Shown piece after piece: positions 41,745 to 52,995 of a DNA stretch of 64,000 bases; the first letter of the stretch is position 1, and each line of letters begins with the position of its first letter. The notes beneath the pieces were generated by a model, which worked only from the letters and a program-made list of their open reading frames with translations, was not told the origin of the DNA and did no database searches. Position numbers and translations under genes: made by a program. Source of the stretch: Phymorhynchus buccinoides (taxonomy: Eukaryota; Mollusca; Gastropoda; Neogastropoda; Raphitomidae); NCBI GenBank assembly GCA_017654935.2, contig CM065713.1, forward strand, positions 11,118,603 through 11,182,602. Direction: 5' to 3'.

Positions 41745-42553
41745 ACGCGCGAGCGGCTGCAAAGTCCCCTCGCAGCATCGCCGAGCTACTCCGAAATCGG
41801 AATGTGTCGGCTGTACACATACATGAAAACGCATCAAAACAGCACGTAACTACATAAAAACGCATGAAAACAGCACAAAATCGTAGAAACCGAATAGTTT
41901 TTGATATATAGCCTTAGGGTTCGGACCCGTGATTTGAGCGCGCGCGATCATGCGCACACGAGCGCACAAAAAAATTCATGACAACTGTGTTATAGACCAT
42001 TTATCAAGAAATGTTGTGAAAAAAACTGCATTGAAATACATGCAAAACTTCACGAGATATTAGCGATTATGTGTTTTGGAGTTTGAACCCCGTAACTGGC
42101 GCGACCTTGACCTTAACCCTTTCACCGCCAGCCATATTTCAGCCAAAATTGTCCATTCAATTTACCTGGGTAGAGAACAAAATCCATCTGCAGCATTGGG
42201 GATTATTCTGTGACATAACATATAAATAAGGTCTATCCTTACTTCCCAAAACTAAGACAATAGGGTCTTTGGATAATAGACCCCAATTTGATGCCTTATA
42301 GTGACATAGGTGTTAGGCCCTAAATCACTGTGGTGCTAAAATGCGACTTTGGCGGTGAAAGGGTTATTGTAAAACTAAATACATCAGTGGATAGGTTGCA
42401 TCTTGGCAAACTAGTATACCAAAATTTGATGATGATAGACTGAATAGTTTTTTTTGAGAAAAACGGACGAAAAGCCGGACGGACGGACGGACGGACGGAA
42501 ACAATACTCAGACAGAAACAATACTCCCCGAACATTCGGCTCGGGGACTAATA
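41745..42553 (-). repeat. dispersed repeat family F (left-arm copy) containing a TTAA element
   Basis: Reading minus: ATTAGTCCCCGAGCCGAAT, a GTCCGTCC tandem, CTATCATCATCAAATTTTGG, TTAGTTTTACAATAACCC (element boundary), GGTCAAGGTCGCGCCAGTTA, ATGATCGCGCGCGCTCAAAT, and GAGTAGCTCGGCGATGCTGC. A third copy without the TTAA element is at 55135-55680. Confidence 0.8.
42117..42363. mobile_element. TTAA-target MITE (piggyBac-like), left arm
   Basis: Ends CCCTTTCACCGCCA...TGGCGGTGAAAGGG, flanked by TTAA (42113-42116) and TTAT (42364-42367, a mutated TTAA). The empty site at 55.3 kb shows a single TTAA, which supports a 4-bp TTAA duplication. TTAA targets with CCC ends are typical of piggyBac-type elements. 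Interior non-coding. Confidence 0.88.
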
Positions 42554-43440
42554 CAGAACAAACAACTGCCACTTCATTTATTCAAAAGCGGCAAATATTT
42601 TGAGCTGTAAACTAAACTGCTCTTCCTCAGTGCTTGCCTCCAAAATGCCGACAATACAAATCACACTTCGATAAAATAAAATAAAAAGTAGTAGGGATAA
42701 AAAGTCAAGGTGAAAAAACACTTCGGTAAAGGTCAATATGAGCCCCGTTTTCCCGTCTTATAGGGGGGGGGGGTGGGGGCTATTAGATAATGGCCTTTAT
42801 CATGACTACGATTTATTATTCCAGAAATAAATTCTAGGTATGCAAATGAGGTGAAACGTCACGACCTGATCGAGTCACATGAGGCAGTCACATAGTCTGT
42901 CGCCGGCTTTACATATCTTAAAATTGTACTTTTTCTTTCATACAATTACAAGATATTCTGTTTTTAATTTTATATTGATTAGCCTGTTGCCTTTTTCAAC
43001 CAGAAATGTTAAGTTTGTCATGCAAAGTATCCACAGCGAATAAAATTCATAAAATTCTCAAGAATCAAGATCAAAGGCCATTTTCGCAAGCACGCACACA
43101 CACACAAACTTAACACCTGTTGTCTGGGCTTCTGGAAAGTTATAAAAAAAATTCCATGTGATGAAGTAACTAGGTTAAAAAAAGTAACCCAGAACACAGA
43201 TACAATTATATCTTATTCACCTTTGCATAGAGCACAGATTTATAACCTTTCAACTGGTATAAGACGAAGATTGATTTACTACTATATCATTTTGGTAATA
43301 TAATTAATTAAAAAAATGATTTTTTTAAAACAGGTATCAATGTACTGCAATATATTTTATGAAACTATCATTTAGGATCCGATAAGAATGTGTTGGGAAT
43401 TTTTTTCTGTTTTTTTTTATAGGAACAAAAATGTGTCTAT

Positions 43441-43625
43441 TGATGAAGATGCCTTGATGCAGTGGTAATGTCGTGGACTAGTGGCTGGGAGGTCCCGGGT
43501 TCAAGACCCATCTGAGGCAATGTTTTTTTTGGTTCTTGCCAGAGTGAGTTTGGTATGGGAATAATGAAACAACACAGTCCAGCTTCATCAACTTGATGGA
43601 TGCGATACTGAGAGTGAGAGAGATG
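43441..43625 (+). mobile_element. tRNA-derived SINE head at the palindrome apex (left)
   Basis: A-box-like TTGATGCAGTGGTAATG and B box GGTTCAAGACC, then CAGAGTGAGTTTGGTATGGG and CACAGTCCAGCTTCATC, the same family as the full SINE at 13468-14297. It is cut at the apex after ACTGAGAGTGAGAGAGATGC. Confidence 0.85.
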
Positions 43626-43641
43626 CTCGTAAGAGGGAGAG
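43626..43641. other. apex spacer of the inverted duplication
   Basis: Sixteen unpaired bases TCGTAAGAGGGAGAGC lie between GAGAGAGATGC and its mirror GCATCTCTCTC. Confidence 0.85.
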
Positions 43642-44923
43642 CGCATCTCTCTCACTCTCAGTATCGCACCCATCAAGTTGATGAAGCTGGACTGTGTTGT
43701 TTCATTTATTCCAATACCAGACTCACTCTGGCAAGAACCGAAAAAAAACATTGCCTCTGATGGATCTCGAACCCGGGACCTCCCAGCCACTAGTCCATGA
43801 CATTACCACTGCATCAAGGCATCTTCATCAATAGACACATTTTTGTTCCTATAAAATAACCAGAAAAAAATGCCCAACACACTCTTATTGGATCCTAAAT
43901 GATAGTTTCATTAAATATTATATTGCAGTACATTGATACCTGTTTTTAAAAAATCATTTTTTGTATTAATTATATTACCAAATGATATAGTAGTCAAATC
44001 AATCTTCGTCTTATACCAGTTTTGAAAGGTTATAATCTGTGCTCTATGCAAAGTGATAAGATTATTGTATCTGTGTTCTGGGGTTTACTTTTTTTTTTAA
44101 CCTATTTACTTCATCCTGGAATATTTTTGTTATAACTTTCCAGAGCGCCAGACAACATGTGTTAGTTTGTGTGTGTGTGCGCGCTTGCGAAAATGGCCTT
44201 TTGATCCTTGATTCTTGAGAAGTTATGAATTTTATTCGCTGTGGATACTTGCATGACAAACTTACATTTCTGGTTGAAAAAAGGCAACAGGCTAATCTAT
44301 AAATTAAAAACAGAATATCTTGTAATTGTATGAAAAAAAAGTACAATTTTAAGATATGTAAAGCCGGCAACAGACTATGTGACTGACTCATGTGACTCGA
44401 TCAGGTCGTGACGTTTCACTTCATTTGCATACCTAGAATTTTATTTGCTGGAATATAAATTCGTAGTCCATGTAAAGGCCATTATCTAATGCCCCCACCC
44501 CCACCCCCTATAATACGAAACGGGGCTCATATTGACCTTTACCGAAGTGTTTTTTCACCTCGACTTTTTATCCCTACTACTTTTTATTTTATTTTATCGA
44601 AGTGTGATTTGTATTGTCGGCATTTTGGAGGCAAGCACTGAGGAAGAGCAGTTTAGTTTACAGCTCAAAATATTTGCCGCTTTTGAATAAATGAAGTGGC
44701 AGTTATTTGTTCTTTATTAGTCCCCGAGCCGAATGTTTTTTTTTTTTTTCGGGGAGATTGTTTCTGTCTGATCCGTCCGTGCCTCCGGCGGGCCTCCGTC
44801 CGTCCGTCCCGGGTCTTTTCCGTCCGTTTTTCTCAAAAAACTATACAGTCTATCATCATCAAAATTGGTATACTAGTTTGCCAATATGCAAGCTATCCAC
44901 TGATGTATTTAGTTTTACAAAAA

Positions 44924-45168
44924 CCCTTCACCGCCAAAGTCGCATTTTAACACCACGGTGATTTAGGGCTAAACACCTATGTCACTATAAGGCATCAAAT
45001 TGGGGTCTATTATCCAAAGACCCTATTGTGTCTTAGTTTTGGGAAGTAAGGATAGACCTTATTTTATGTTCTCACAGAACAATCCCCAATACTGCAGATG
45101 GATTTTGTTCTCTACCCAGGTAAATTTAATGGACATTTTTGGCTGAAAAATGGCTGGCGGTAAAAGGG
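44924..45168. mobile_element. TTAA-target MITE, right arm
   Basis: Left end CCCTTCACCGCCAAAG, right end TGGCTGGCGGTAAAAGGG followed by TTAA (45169-45172). It is the same insertion as 42117-42363, at the same point of repeat family F (44715-45545 here). Confidence 0.85.
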
Positions 45169-47443
45169 TTAAGGTGAAGGTCGCGCCAGTTACGGCGGTT
45201 CAAACCCCAAAAACACATAATCGCTACTATCTTCGCGAAGTTTTTGCATGTATTTCAATGCAGTTTTTTTCAAAACATTTCTTGATTAATAGTCTATAAC
45301 ACAGTTGTCATGAATTTTTTGTGGCGCGCGTGTGCGCATGATCGCGCGCGCTCAAATCACGGGTCCGAACCCTAAGGCTATATATAAAAAACTATTCGGT
45401 TTTGTGCTGTTTTCATGCGTTTTTATGTAGTTACGTGCTGTTTTCATGCGTTTTCATGTATGTGTACAGCCGACACATTCCGATTTCGGAGTAGCTCGGC
45501 GATGCTGCGAGGGGACTTTGCAGCCGCTCAGCGTTGCACTTGTTAGTCTTGTATTAGTACTGTAATAAGATTCCTTATTATTACAACTATTACTATTAGT
45601 AGTAGTAAACTGTATTATTATTATTTTACAGGGAAATAAGAGAGACTTTGAAGACTAGTTTGGATATATTCACATTTAGTCCTGTAAAAGGGCTATTATT
45701 TTAATAATTATTTGATTGGTATATTTTTGTTTCACACGTTTGATTAATGTTATTTCAGTTATGTTGTATCTGTCATGTTGTTGCACGTAACCTGAATTTC
45801 TCTTTTGGAGATATTAAAGTATACTCGAACTTGAACTTGAACTTGAAAAGGAGATAATTCATAAACAGAAAAAGGTGCAACCAGTGCTTCTTCTGTCAAT
45901 GATATTATACGATGGATGCAAGGCGGCTCCTGGTTTTTTTTAAAAATAAATCTGAAAACCAGACGGCGCCTGTTTTGTTTTTTTAAATTTTGACCCCCAA
46001 AAAAAATTGATTCAAAGTTCAAGGGGAAAAAAGTGTTGAATTCTCACTTTACAAGCCTAGAATAAGCTTCAAATTGAGTATGATTTTTTTTTTCTTCAGC
46101 TTCAGGGGGCTGTTGCCCCCCTGACCGCCCAAGGGCCTGGGTGGCCTCTGGACCCCTGCCTTGTCTGTTTTTGGATTTTCTCCAGTTGCATCCATGTATA
46201 TTGCCTGCTCTGACAGAGAGAAGTGTGCGTTTTGACAATTGTTTATTTTACACATATTTTTAAAATCATCACTTACTCTGTCTTAGTATCTTGCGCGCGC
46301 ATGTGCGTGTGTGTGCAAGGATGAAACTTGGACAAAATGAAAAGCAGGAAGGCCTTTGTTCTGGCGGGCCACCTTGGTGGGGTCAAGGGATGAACTTGTT
46401 TGTGAGGGTCAGGGGGTGAAACCCCAATACAGAAAGTTTTTGTTGTTGTACACTTTTACTAATAAAATCAGAGCAATACATTGTAGACAGCTTTCATTTT
46501 TTAAAACAATGAAACAATTTTTTCCCATCTAATTTCAGGGTAATAATCGTTCGATAAAGTATTGCAAATTCAGGATTTTCTGAAAAACAACAAAGCCAAA
46601 ATCAGAATTCCTGCTTTTCCTGCAATTGGTTTCATCCATGTGTGTGGGTGGGTGTAAATAATAAGAGAGATTTGAAAGAAATATTTTTGTTTAGAGATCA
46701 GTTATGTGTGTTGAATGAAAGAAGAGAGAATGAATTTTTTTTTATCATTCAAAAAAATCACTTTGTCTTTGTTTTTGTTTTCATTATTAGTTCCTACTAG
46801 CTTCAATTCGTCCATTTTTTTTAAACTTTTGTTTTCTTTGAAGCACTCTATTCTTCTCTGAACTCCGCCAACCCCCCCTCCCCCCAAGCAACAGGATCTC
46901 GACCATACTACTAAATTCTTTTCTGATGTGCTTGAACATCATAAATGGACAGAAGCACGCTAAATTAAAGTTTCCAATTTTCATACATATGGATGGCACC
47001 GCTCTTAGTCTTGCGATGACGCGTTCTCCAGGTAGGAGCAGCCCGAATTTCACAGAGATCTAATAAGTGTCTGTGACTAGAGTACACCAAAATTATATTA
47101 AAAAAAGTCTTGGGTTTGATTTCTTTGTTTTCACCATAATTGGGCTGTACATTGCATACCCCCCACCCCGTCCCCGTCCACACACATACCTTTTTTTAAA
47201 TTTCTTGTTGTTTGTTTGTTTTCATGATTTTTGTTACATTTGTAATAAATTAAATATGTAATGGTACATAAGGAAACCATACATTGTTTTCTGTGTATTC
47301 GTTAGATATCCTTGCTGCATACAGTGAAAGCAAAATCAGAGTTTATGCACACACAAAAATCATGTTTGTTGTTCTCATGCACTATGACATATCATGCATT
47401 GAAAATGCACACTGTAAGATTCTAGTCATAGTACTTTTTTTTT

Positions 47444-47598
47444 AACACCACGAGTATCATAAAGACATTGTGACTGTTAAACAAGATAGGTAGTAACCTA
47501 TTGTCAACCACTAAAATATTGTTTAGTAACATAATTATAGTCAATCACTGAAATATTGTTTAACAATCACAATGTCTATGATATTCGTGGTGTTCAAA
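47444..47598. mobile_element. hairpin MITE, right arm
   Basis: ACACCACGAGTATCATAAAG...TTGTTTAACAATCACAATG, mirrored counterpart of 39692-39840 with a few base changes and a small deletion (TCTATGATATTCGTGG). Confidence 0.85.
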
Positions 47599-48354
47599 AT
47601 TTGTTTAAACTATTTTACCCCATGTATAGTTTGTTCATGCAATCATGCATTCACACATGGTATATACAGTATGCAGACAAATGCAAATTAGGTGTACGCC
47701 TATGCATTTAAAAAAAAATGCAACTGCATAGAAAATGGCTTCACCTGCAAACATTATTCTTACTGAACGTTGGCATGTAATCAAATACCAAGTGGCTTCA
47801 ATAAATAAAAAAATTTAAACAATGAATGACATCAGCATCTCAGATATATCAATTAATTTATGTCAAACAGTCAATCATTCAAGTAATCTCGATCAATCAG
47901 TCAAACCATCATTTTAATCAATCAACTAATCTTTATTGTCCTTTTATAAAACATAATGTAATTTGTTTACTGTCACCACTTAAAAAAAGAAAAGAAAACA
48001 ACAACAAACGAGACACAAACAGACAAACCACAGAGAAAACAGCAGAATGAAGAGTTCACAATCTAACAAATAATGTAAGACAAGAGTTTGCAAAAGAATA
48101 CAACCTAAGATATGATTTTAGATTTAAGTGTGAGGCAAAAAATGGGATTTAAAGGATTGCATAATATTTGTGATAATACATGGACAAGTGGCACACGTAA
48201 CGCGCGCGCGCACACACACATCACACACACACACACACACACAGGCCAGGTCATCAAAATTGGGGCATTGATGTTTTTGCCACTGTGTGGAAAATATTGG
48301 TTAAAGTGGGGCTTAAAAACATCAACTTTTTCTTCGATCGCTCAGACAGCTTCC

Positions 48355-48660
48355 TGTCAATTATGAGTGCAGATGCATCATGCTGCCATTACGGGGGGGC
48401 CTAAGTAAGAAATAATTAGGCCCAGCATGTCCGACCTCGGCTGGAGGACATTTTTTGGAAATAGTTTCTTGAAAAACGGGCAGGAGGATGGACCGGAAAG
48501 GCAGAAAGATAGTAGATGACAGCAAGCAAAGGGAAAAGGCAGAGTCAAAGAGAGTGACAGATTAGAGGAAGTTACAAGCACAGAAGGTGGAACTATTTAT
48601 ACAAAAGACCCCCCCCCCACCCCCGCCCGCTATCCCCTGGGGGAGGGGGGGGGGGGGAGA
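48355..48660 (-). repeat. repeat family B, copy 3 (right arm)
   Basis: GGCCCAGCATGTCCGACCTC, AGATAGTAGATGACAGCAAG and AGAGTCAAAGAGAGTGACAG on plus are the reverse complement of family B. It ends in a C/G-run block near 48610-48657. Confidence 0.85.
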
Positions 48661-49210
48661 CATCGCGTTGACAGTCCACTGACTGGTCTTGATCTTGATT
48701 CGTTACAACGGAAGAAATCCAATTCTGGATATCAAGCACTGGGGGAAAGCAACTCTCTAGCTAAAAAAACACCCCACCCAACTATTTCTACAAATATGGC
48801 CCAGGCAGCCAGGTCCCACTGATCGGGCCCTCAGCATGATGCCGCGCCTTGCAGGAGGGGGGGGGTAAATTGGTGTTATGGCATCTGACAGAGCCTTCCT
48901 GAACTGCCCAGCAGACGGTAGGCTGATGCTCGATGGTACATGGTAGTTCGTGGGGAAAATGAGTTTCTGAAGATCACTTCGGCAGTCTGTTCCGCCCGAT
49001 GGTAGTTCGTGGGGAAAAGGAGTTTCTGGTCATTTTGCCAGGCTGCGTGTGCTCACCACCAAGCTGATAAGATTTGATTAAAAAGTGTAGTTTTATAACT
49101 GCTTTTTTCTTTCTTTTGTTGCTTCAGCTTCAGATATCGCCTAAAGATATCAGTTGTGATGTCGCTTCGCTGCTAGACACACATGCTTCAACTCAAAGGA
49201 TGTTTGTCAT

Positions 49211-49640
49211 TTGAATAGATCTACACCTATTCTAGATCTGAAGTCAGAAGAATATGACTTGAAGATAGATAACATATATACAGCCAGCGTTACCGACATG
49301 CTACATAGGCTCAGATGGAATCCACTGCAGCAACGCAGACAAGCCACCAGATTCACCATGCTGTATAAAATACTCAATGGCGTGGTGAGTGTGAACAGGA
49401 GCAAAGTTATACCTCAGCCAGAGCGGCAACGTAGGGGTCATTCACAACAGCTCTTCATCCCCCAGTGTCGGACGCAGTACGCAAAGCTTTTTTTCTCACG
49501 AGACAATCAGTATTGGGAATGACCTGCCAACACCCGCAGTGGAAGGCCAGAACATCGAGGAGCTTCGCAGCCGAGTCTGAAAGTTCCTCAAAGGACACAC
49601 CCCCGCCTGCTGCGGCTGGTGGCCCCACTCATGCGTCGTC
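49211..49640 (+). pseudogene. LINE RT C-terminal fragment (right arm)
   Basis: LDLKSEEYDLKIDNIYTASV, TDMLHRLRWNPLQQRRQAT, LYKILNGVVSVNRSKVIPQP, RRGHSQQLFIPQCRTQY, then decayed. It is the same fragment as 37690-38115, in mirror orientation. A few sites are better preserved here (LYKI rather than LHKI). Confidence 0.85.
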
Positions 49641-49666
49641 AGTCCTAACAACCAAGCAAAAGAAGG

Positions 49667-50166
49667 NNNNNNNNNNNNNNNNNNNNNNNNNNNNNNNNNN
49701 NNNNNNNNNNNNNNNNNNNNNNNNNNNNNNNNNNNNNNNNNNNNNNNNNNNNNNNNNNNNNNNNNNNNNNNNNNNNNNNNNNNNNNNNNNNNNNNNNNNN
49801 NNNNNNNNNNNNNNNNNNNNNNNNNNNNNNNNNNNNNNNNNNNNNNNNNNNNNNNNNNNNNNNNNNNNNNNNNNNNNNNNNNNNNNNNNNNNNNNNNNNN
49901 NNNNNNNNNNNNNNNNNNNNNNNNNNNNNNNNNNNNNNNNNNNNNNNNNNNNNNNNNNNNNNNNNNNNNNNNNNNNNNNNNNNNNNNNNNNNNNNNNNNN
50001 NNNNNNNNNNNNNNNNNNNNNNNNNNNNNNNNNNNNNNNNNNNNNNNNNNNNNNNNNNNNNNNNNNNNNNNNNNNNNNNNNNNNNNNNNNNNNNNNNNNN
50101 NNNNNNNNNNNNNNNNNNNNNNNNNNNNNNNNNNNNNNNNNNNNNNNNNNNNNNNNNNNNNNNNNN
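49667..50166. other. assembly gap (500 N)
   Basis: Exactly 500 N, a conventional placeholder. It begins where the right palindrome arm stops, so the outer end of the palindrome is unresolved. Confidence 1.
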
Positions 50167-50225
50167 GCATTAAAGACCCACCACGTCATGTGTCAAAATC
50201 ATGGTTTTCACGTGTTTTCCCTGTT
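50167..50225. repeat. end of a dispersed element shared with 58.96-59.01 kb
   Basis: TTAAAGACCCACCACGTCAT, then GTCAAAATCATGGTTTTCAC, matches in reverse complement the segment at about 58961-59012 (GTGATTTTGACACGTGACCT, GGTGGGTCTTTAAG). The rest of this copy lies in the gap. Confidence 0.75.
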
Positions 50226-50335
50226 AGGGTACAGTGGCGTAGGAACATGGGGTGCAGGGTGTGTGTGTGTAGGGGGGGGCAGGGGGCAGCCCCCCCCCCC
50301 CCTGGTTCAGAGGAGGGGGGGGGGCAGATGTCTTC

Positions 50336-50338
<3 letters not shown>

Positions 50339-50414
<76 letters not shown>
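50339..50414. repeat. poly-C tract (76 bases)
   Basis: 76 consecutive C, preceded by shorter G and C runs from 50270. Exact length is uncertain in any assembly. Confidence 0.95.
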
Positions 50415-50417
<3 letters not shown>

Positions 50418-50759
50418 TCGAGCAAGCCAGCAAGCGAAAATGAGAGAGAGAGAGAGAGGTAGACTGAAACAAACGCAGTGAATACCTTTGCTTAGAAACC
50501 GTTGTTGCAACTTGAAACATGAACACACTATGTACAGACACTCTATTTCATTTATATAAATTTGAAATTTAACTGTTTGGGGCCGTTTTGAAAATGAAGT
50601 GAACGCCCGTTTTGACAGACTTGGTACAATGTGATATGACGTTTAGATGGTTCAGATATACAACTTTTATTGTCACGTTAAGTGTTTGTCAATTCGGATT
50701 TGGGCACCACTGATGATAAACTAGAATTAGTGATGTGTCCTTCACTTTTCGTTGATGTT
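50415..50759. other. no gene recognised
   Basis: A short (GA)n at 50442-50458, then AT-rich sequence without supported features. Confidence 0.4.
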
Positions 50760-51108
50760 CTAATGTTAGGGGAAGACGGGGCAAAAAGCCCATGGGCGTG
50801 TAAGAAGCCCATGTCAATAATCTCATGAAATAAAGAAACTTTCAGTCACATTTTGCCCATGAGACGAGTGTTGATGCTTATAATGTTAGGGGAAGACAGG
50901 GCAAAAAGCCCATGGGCGGGTAAGAAGCCCATGTCAATAATCTCATGAAATAAAGAAACTTTCAGTCACATTTTGCCCATGAGACGAGTGTTAATGTCTA
51001 GCATTCGTCTCATGGGCAAATTTGACTGAAATGTTCTTTATTTCATGAGATAATTGGCATGGGTGTCTTACCCGCCCATGGGCTTTTTACCCCGTCTTAC
51101 CCTACATA
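50760..51108. repeat. 120-bp unit in A-A-inverted-A arrangement
   Basis: TAATGTTAGGGGAAGACGGG, then GGCAAAAAGCCCATGGGC, starts at 50760 and again at 50880 (period 120). At 50998-51108 the same unit appears inverted: TCTCATGGGCAAATTTGACT...GCCCATGGGCTTTTTACCCC. The second and third units form a hairpin of about 230 bp, the usual shape of a palindromic MITE. The first is a tandem copy. Confidence 0.88.
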
Positions 51109-51455
51109 TCTTTGGACTTGGGTACTATACTTCAAAATATGGATTTGAAAGGGGTTACAGGGGCCCACCCCCTCAGAACAAAATAATGAGAAGAAAAGAA
51201 AAAGAGGGAGAAATGTAGAAAATATAGGTTTAGCTTATTCTCTCACGAGAAGCCTCTATTTGCATCTTTCACATTCAAATTATCATCAGTTTCTGGGAGG
51301 CAAGCCCTCCAGACCCCTCACCCCACCCAAACTGACCACCTGGAACTACCCCCTCCAACTCTTCCCCCCCCCTCCCATGACTGGCTGATGCGCCCTCAAA
51401 CATGGTTGTATTTTTACATAAGGGTCTGCGCACATTTACGAAGAAAACTTCGGTA
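51109..51455. other. no gene recognised
   Basis: C-rich and GA-rich patches only. Confidence 0.4.
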
Positions 51456-51459
51456 CGGC

Positions 51460-51550
51460 CACGTCCGGGGGGATACCGGGGGAGGGGGGGGGGGGGACTT
51501 TTGTATAAATAATTCCTCTACCTTCTGGAAGTTCTGTGCTTGTGACTGAT
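51460..51550 (+). repeat. repeat family B, 5' fragment
   Basis: GGGGGGATACCGGGGGAGGG, G run, then CTACCTTCTGGAAGTTCTGT. It stops after CTTGTGACT. Confidence 0.7.
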
Positions 51551-51622
51551 TCTGCTTTTCCATTTTCCCCCGGATTCTAAACATCCATCTTTTGATAAGA
51601 GTACGGTTTATTGCACTCTGTC

Positions 51623-52556
51623 GACGAAAATGGTGTTTTACGTCCTCTTGGTCTGAATCAGACACATATGGGACATTTGTAAATACAAATATGGTGGGAA
51701 CAATACTGGAGGCAGTACGAAACCAGTAAAGTCCCGATCTTTTTATATTAATACAGATAGCACTGTCAAATAATTAATTTTCTCTTATTCACTTTCTTAA
51801 ACAAGAAAGAAGAAATTTTGGTGTTTTACGTCCTCTCGACCCGGGTAGGCACATATGGGACATTAAACTTTCTTAAACGACGAAAATGGTGTTTTACGTC
51901 CTCTTGGTCTGAATCAGACACACATGGGACATTTGTAAATACAAATATGGTGGGAACAATACTGGAGGCAATGCCCGGAGGCAGTACAATGAATGAAAAA
52001 AAAAAGAGGTGTTTTACGTCCTCTCGGTCATAGACACATATGGGACATTTGTAAATACAAAGATGGTGGGAACAATACTGGCCGCAATGCCCAGAGGCAG
52101 TGCAACACCAGTAAAGTCCCGAGTTTTTATCAATATAGATAGGTTGAAGGCAGTACAACAAGACGACGAAAATGGTGTTTTACGTCCTCTTGGTCTGAAT
52201 CAGACACATATGGGACATTTGTAAATACAAATATGGTGGGAACAATACTGGAGGCAATGCCCGGAGGCAGTACGAAACCAGTAAAGTCCCGATTTTAAAA
52301 AATTAATAGAGATAGGTGTAGCGGTAACCACGCCTCGGTTAAACCTCATCGGCTATGGCGACGACGAAAATGGTGTTTTACGTCCTCTTGGTCTGAATCA
52401 GACACATATGGGACATTTGTAAATACAAATATGGTGGGAACAATACTGGAGGCAATGCCCGGAGGCAGTACGAAACCAGTAAAGTCCCGATTTTTTATTA
52501 ATACAGATAGGTGTAGCGGTAACCACGCCTCGGTTAAACCTCATCGGCTATGGCAC
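51623..52556 (+). repeat. cluster of five to six copies of repeat family C
   Basis: Cores GTGTTTTACGTCCTCT start near 51632, 51819, 51891, 52009, 52176 and 52373. The last two belong to nearly identical 197-bp units, each ending GTGTAGCGGTAACCACGCC and CTCATCGGCTATGGC. The copy at 51819 is truncated after CATATGGGACATT. Variation between TCGGTCATAGACAC and TTGGTCTGAATCAGACAC defines two subfamilies mixed in the cluster, so it grew by more than simple tandem duplication. Confidence 0.88.
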
Positions 52557-52569
52557 CGCTACAGCAGAA

Positions 52570-52790
52570 AGAAACTTTAGTTTAACGTCCTCTCGACCCA
52601 GTGGAGCGATTCTTAGTTTTTGTAAAGCGCAAGGGTGAGGGCAGGTATGCGAGCGCGTCTGATCATGTTATGATATGACTGTAATTTTGTATGTGGAGCG
52701 ATTCTTAGTTTTTGTAAAGCGCCATGAGTAGTACGCCAAGAGCGCGCGCTATATAAATGTTCTTTATTATTATTATGTGTGCAAGCATGC
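52570..52790 (+). repeat. SINE-like repeat with (TTAT)n tail
   Basis: TTTAACGTCCTCTCGACCC, then GGAGCGATTCTTAGTTTTTG twice (52602 and 52695), then GCGCGCTATATAAATG and TTCTTTATTATTATTAT. The GCGC-TATATAAA-TTATTATTAT end is a widespread retroposon 3' tail. A related tail (AGCGTTATATAAGTGTCTG, TTATTATTAT) is at 59288-59350. Confidence 0.7.
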
Positions 52791-52995
52791 AATTTTTTCA
52801 CTGACAAGTATATTTATTTTATATAATTAAAGTGATTTTATTTACTTTCCATCGTTAACCATTCTTGTGATCGGATGGATTTGGGACAAATAAAAGCCAA
52901 ATTATTTTGGTTATTATTTTCTTTTATTATTAGTTTTCCTACCTCCATTATCTTTCTTTCACTCTCTCTCTCTCTCTCTCACACAGAGTTGCACA

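Larger units (their letters stand above)
37672..43625. repeat. left arm of a ~12-kb inverted duplication
   Basis: Nearly every block is mirrored in 43642-49666. Examples: LINE end (37.7-38.1 kb / 49.2-49.6), family B (38.7-39.0 / 48.36-48.66), hairpin MITE (39.69-39.84 / 47.44-47.60), GGGGTTTCACCCCCTGACCC (40.86 / 46.42), the TTAA element (42.12-42.36 / 44.92-45.17) and the SINE head (43.44 / 43.82). Arms differ by substitutions as well as indels, by eye about 5 percent in sampled stretches. No long functional gene lies in the arm. Confidence 0.92.
43642..49666. repeat. right arm of the ~12-kb inverted duplication
   Basis: Inverted counterpart of 37672-43625, ending where the assembly gap begins (CAACCAAGCAAAAGAAGG then N). 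Differences from the left arm include base changes and a CA tract at 48205-48243 absent from the left arm. It contains the mirrored SINE head (43642-43815), TTAA element, hairpin MITE, family B copy and LINE end. Confidence 0.92.

Noticed and set aside
49465..50481. 338-codon frame running through the N gap
   Set aside because: The middle is 500 N, so the frame is an artefact of treating N as coding.
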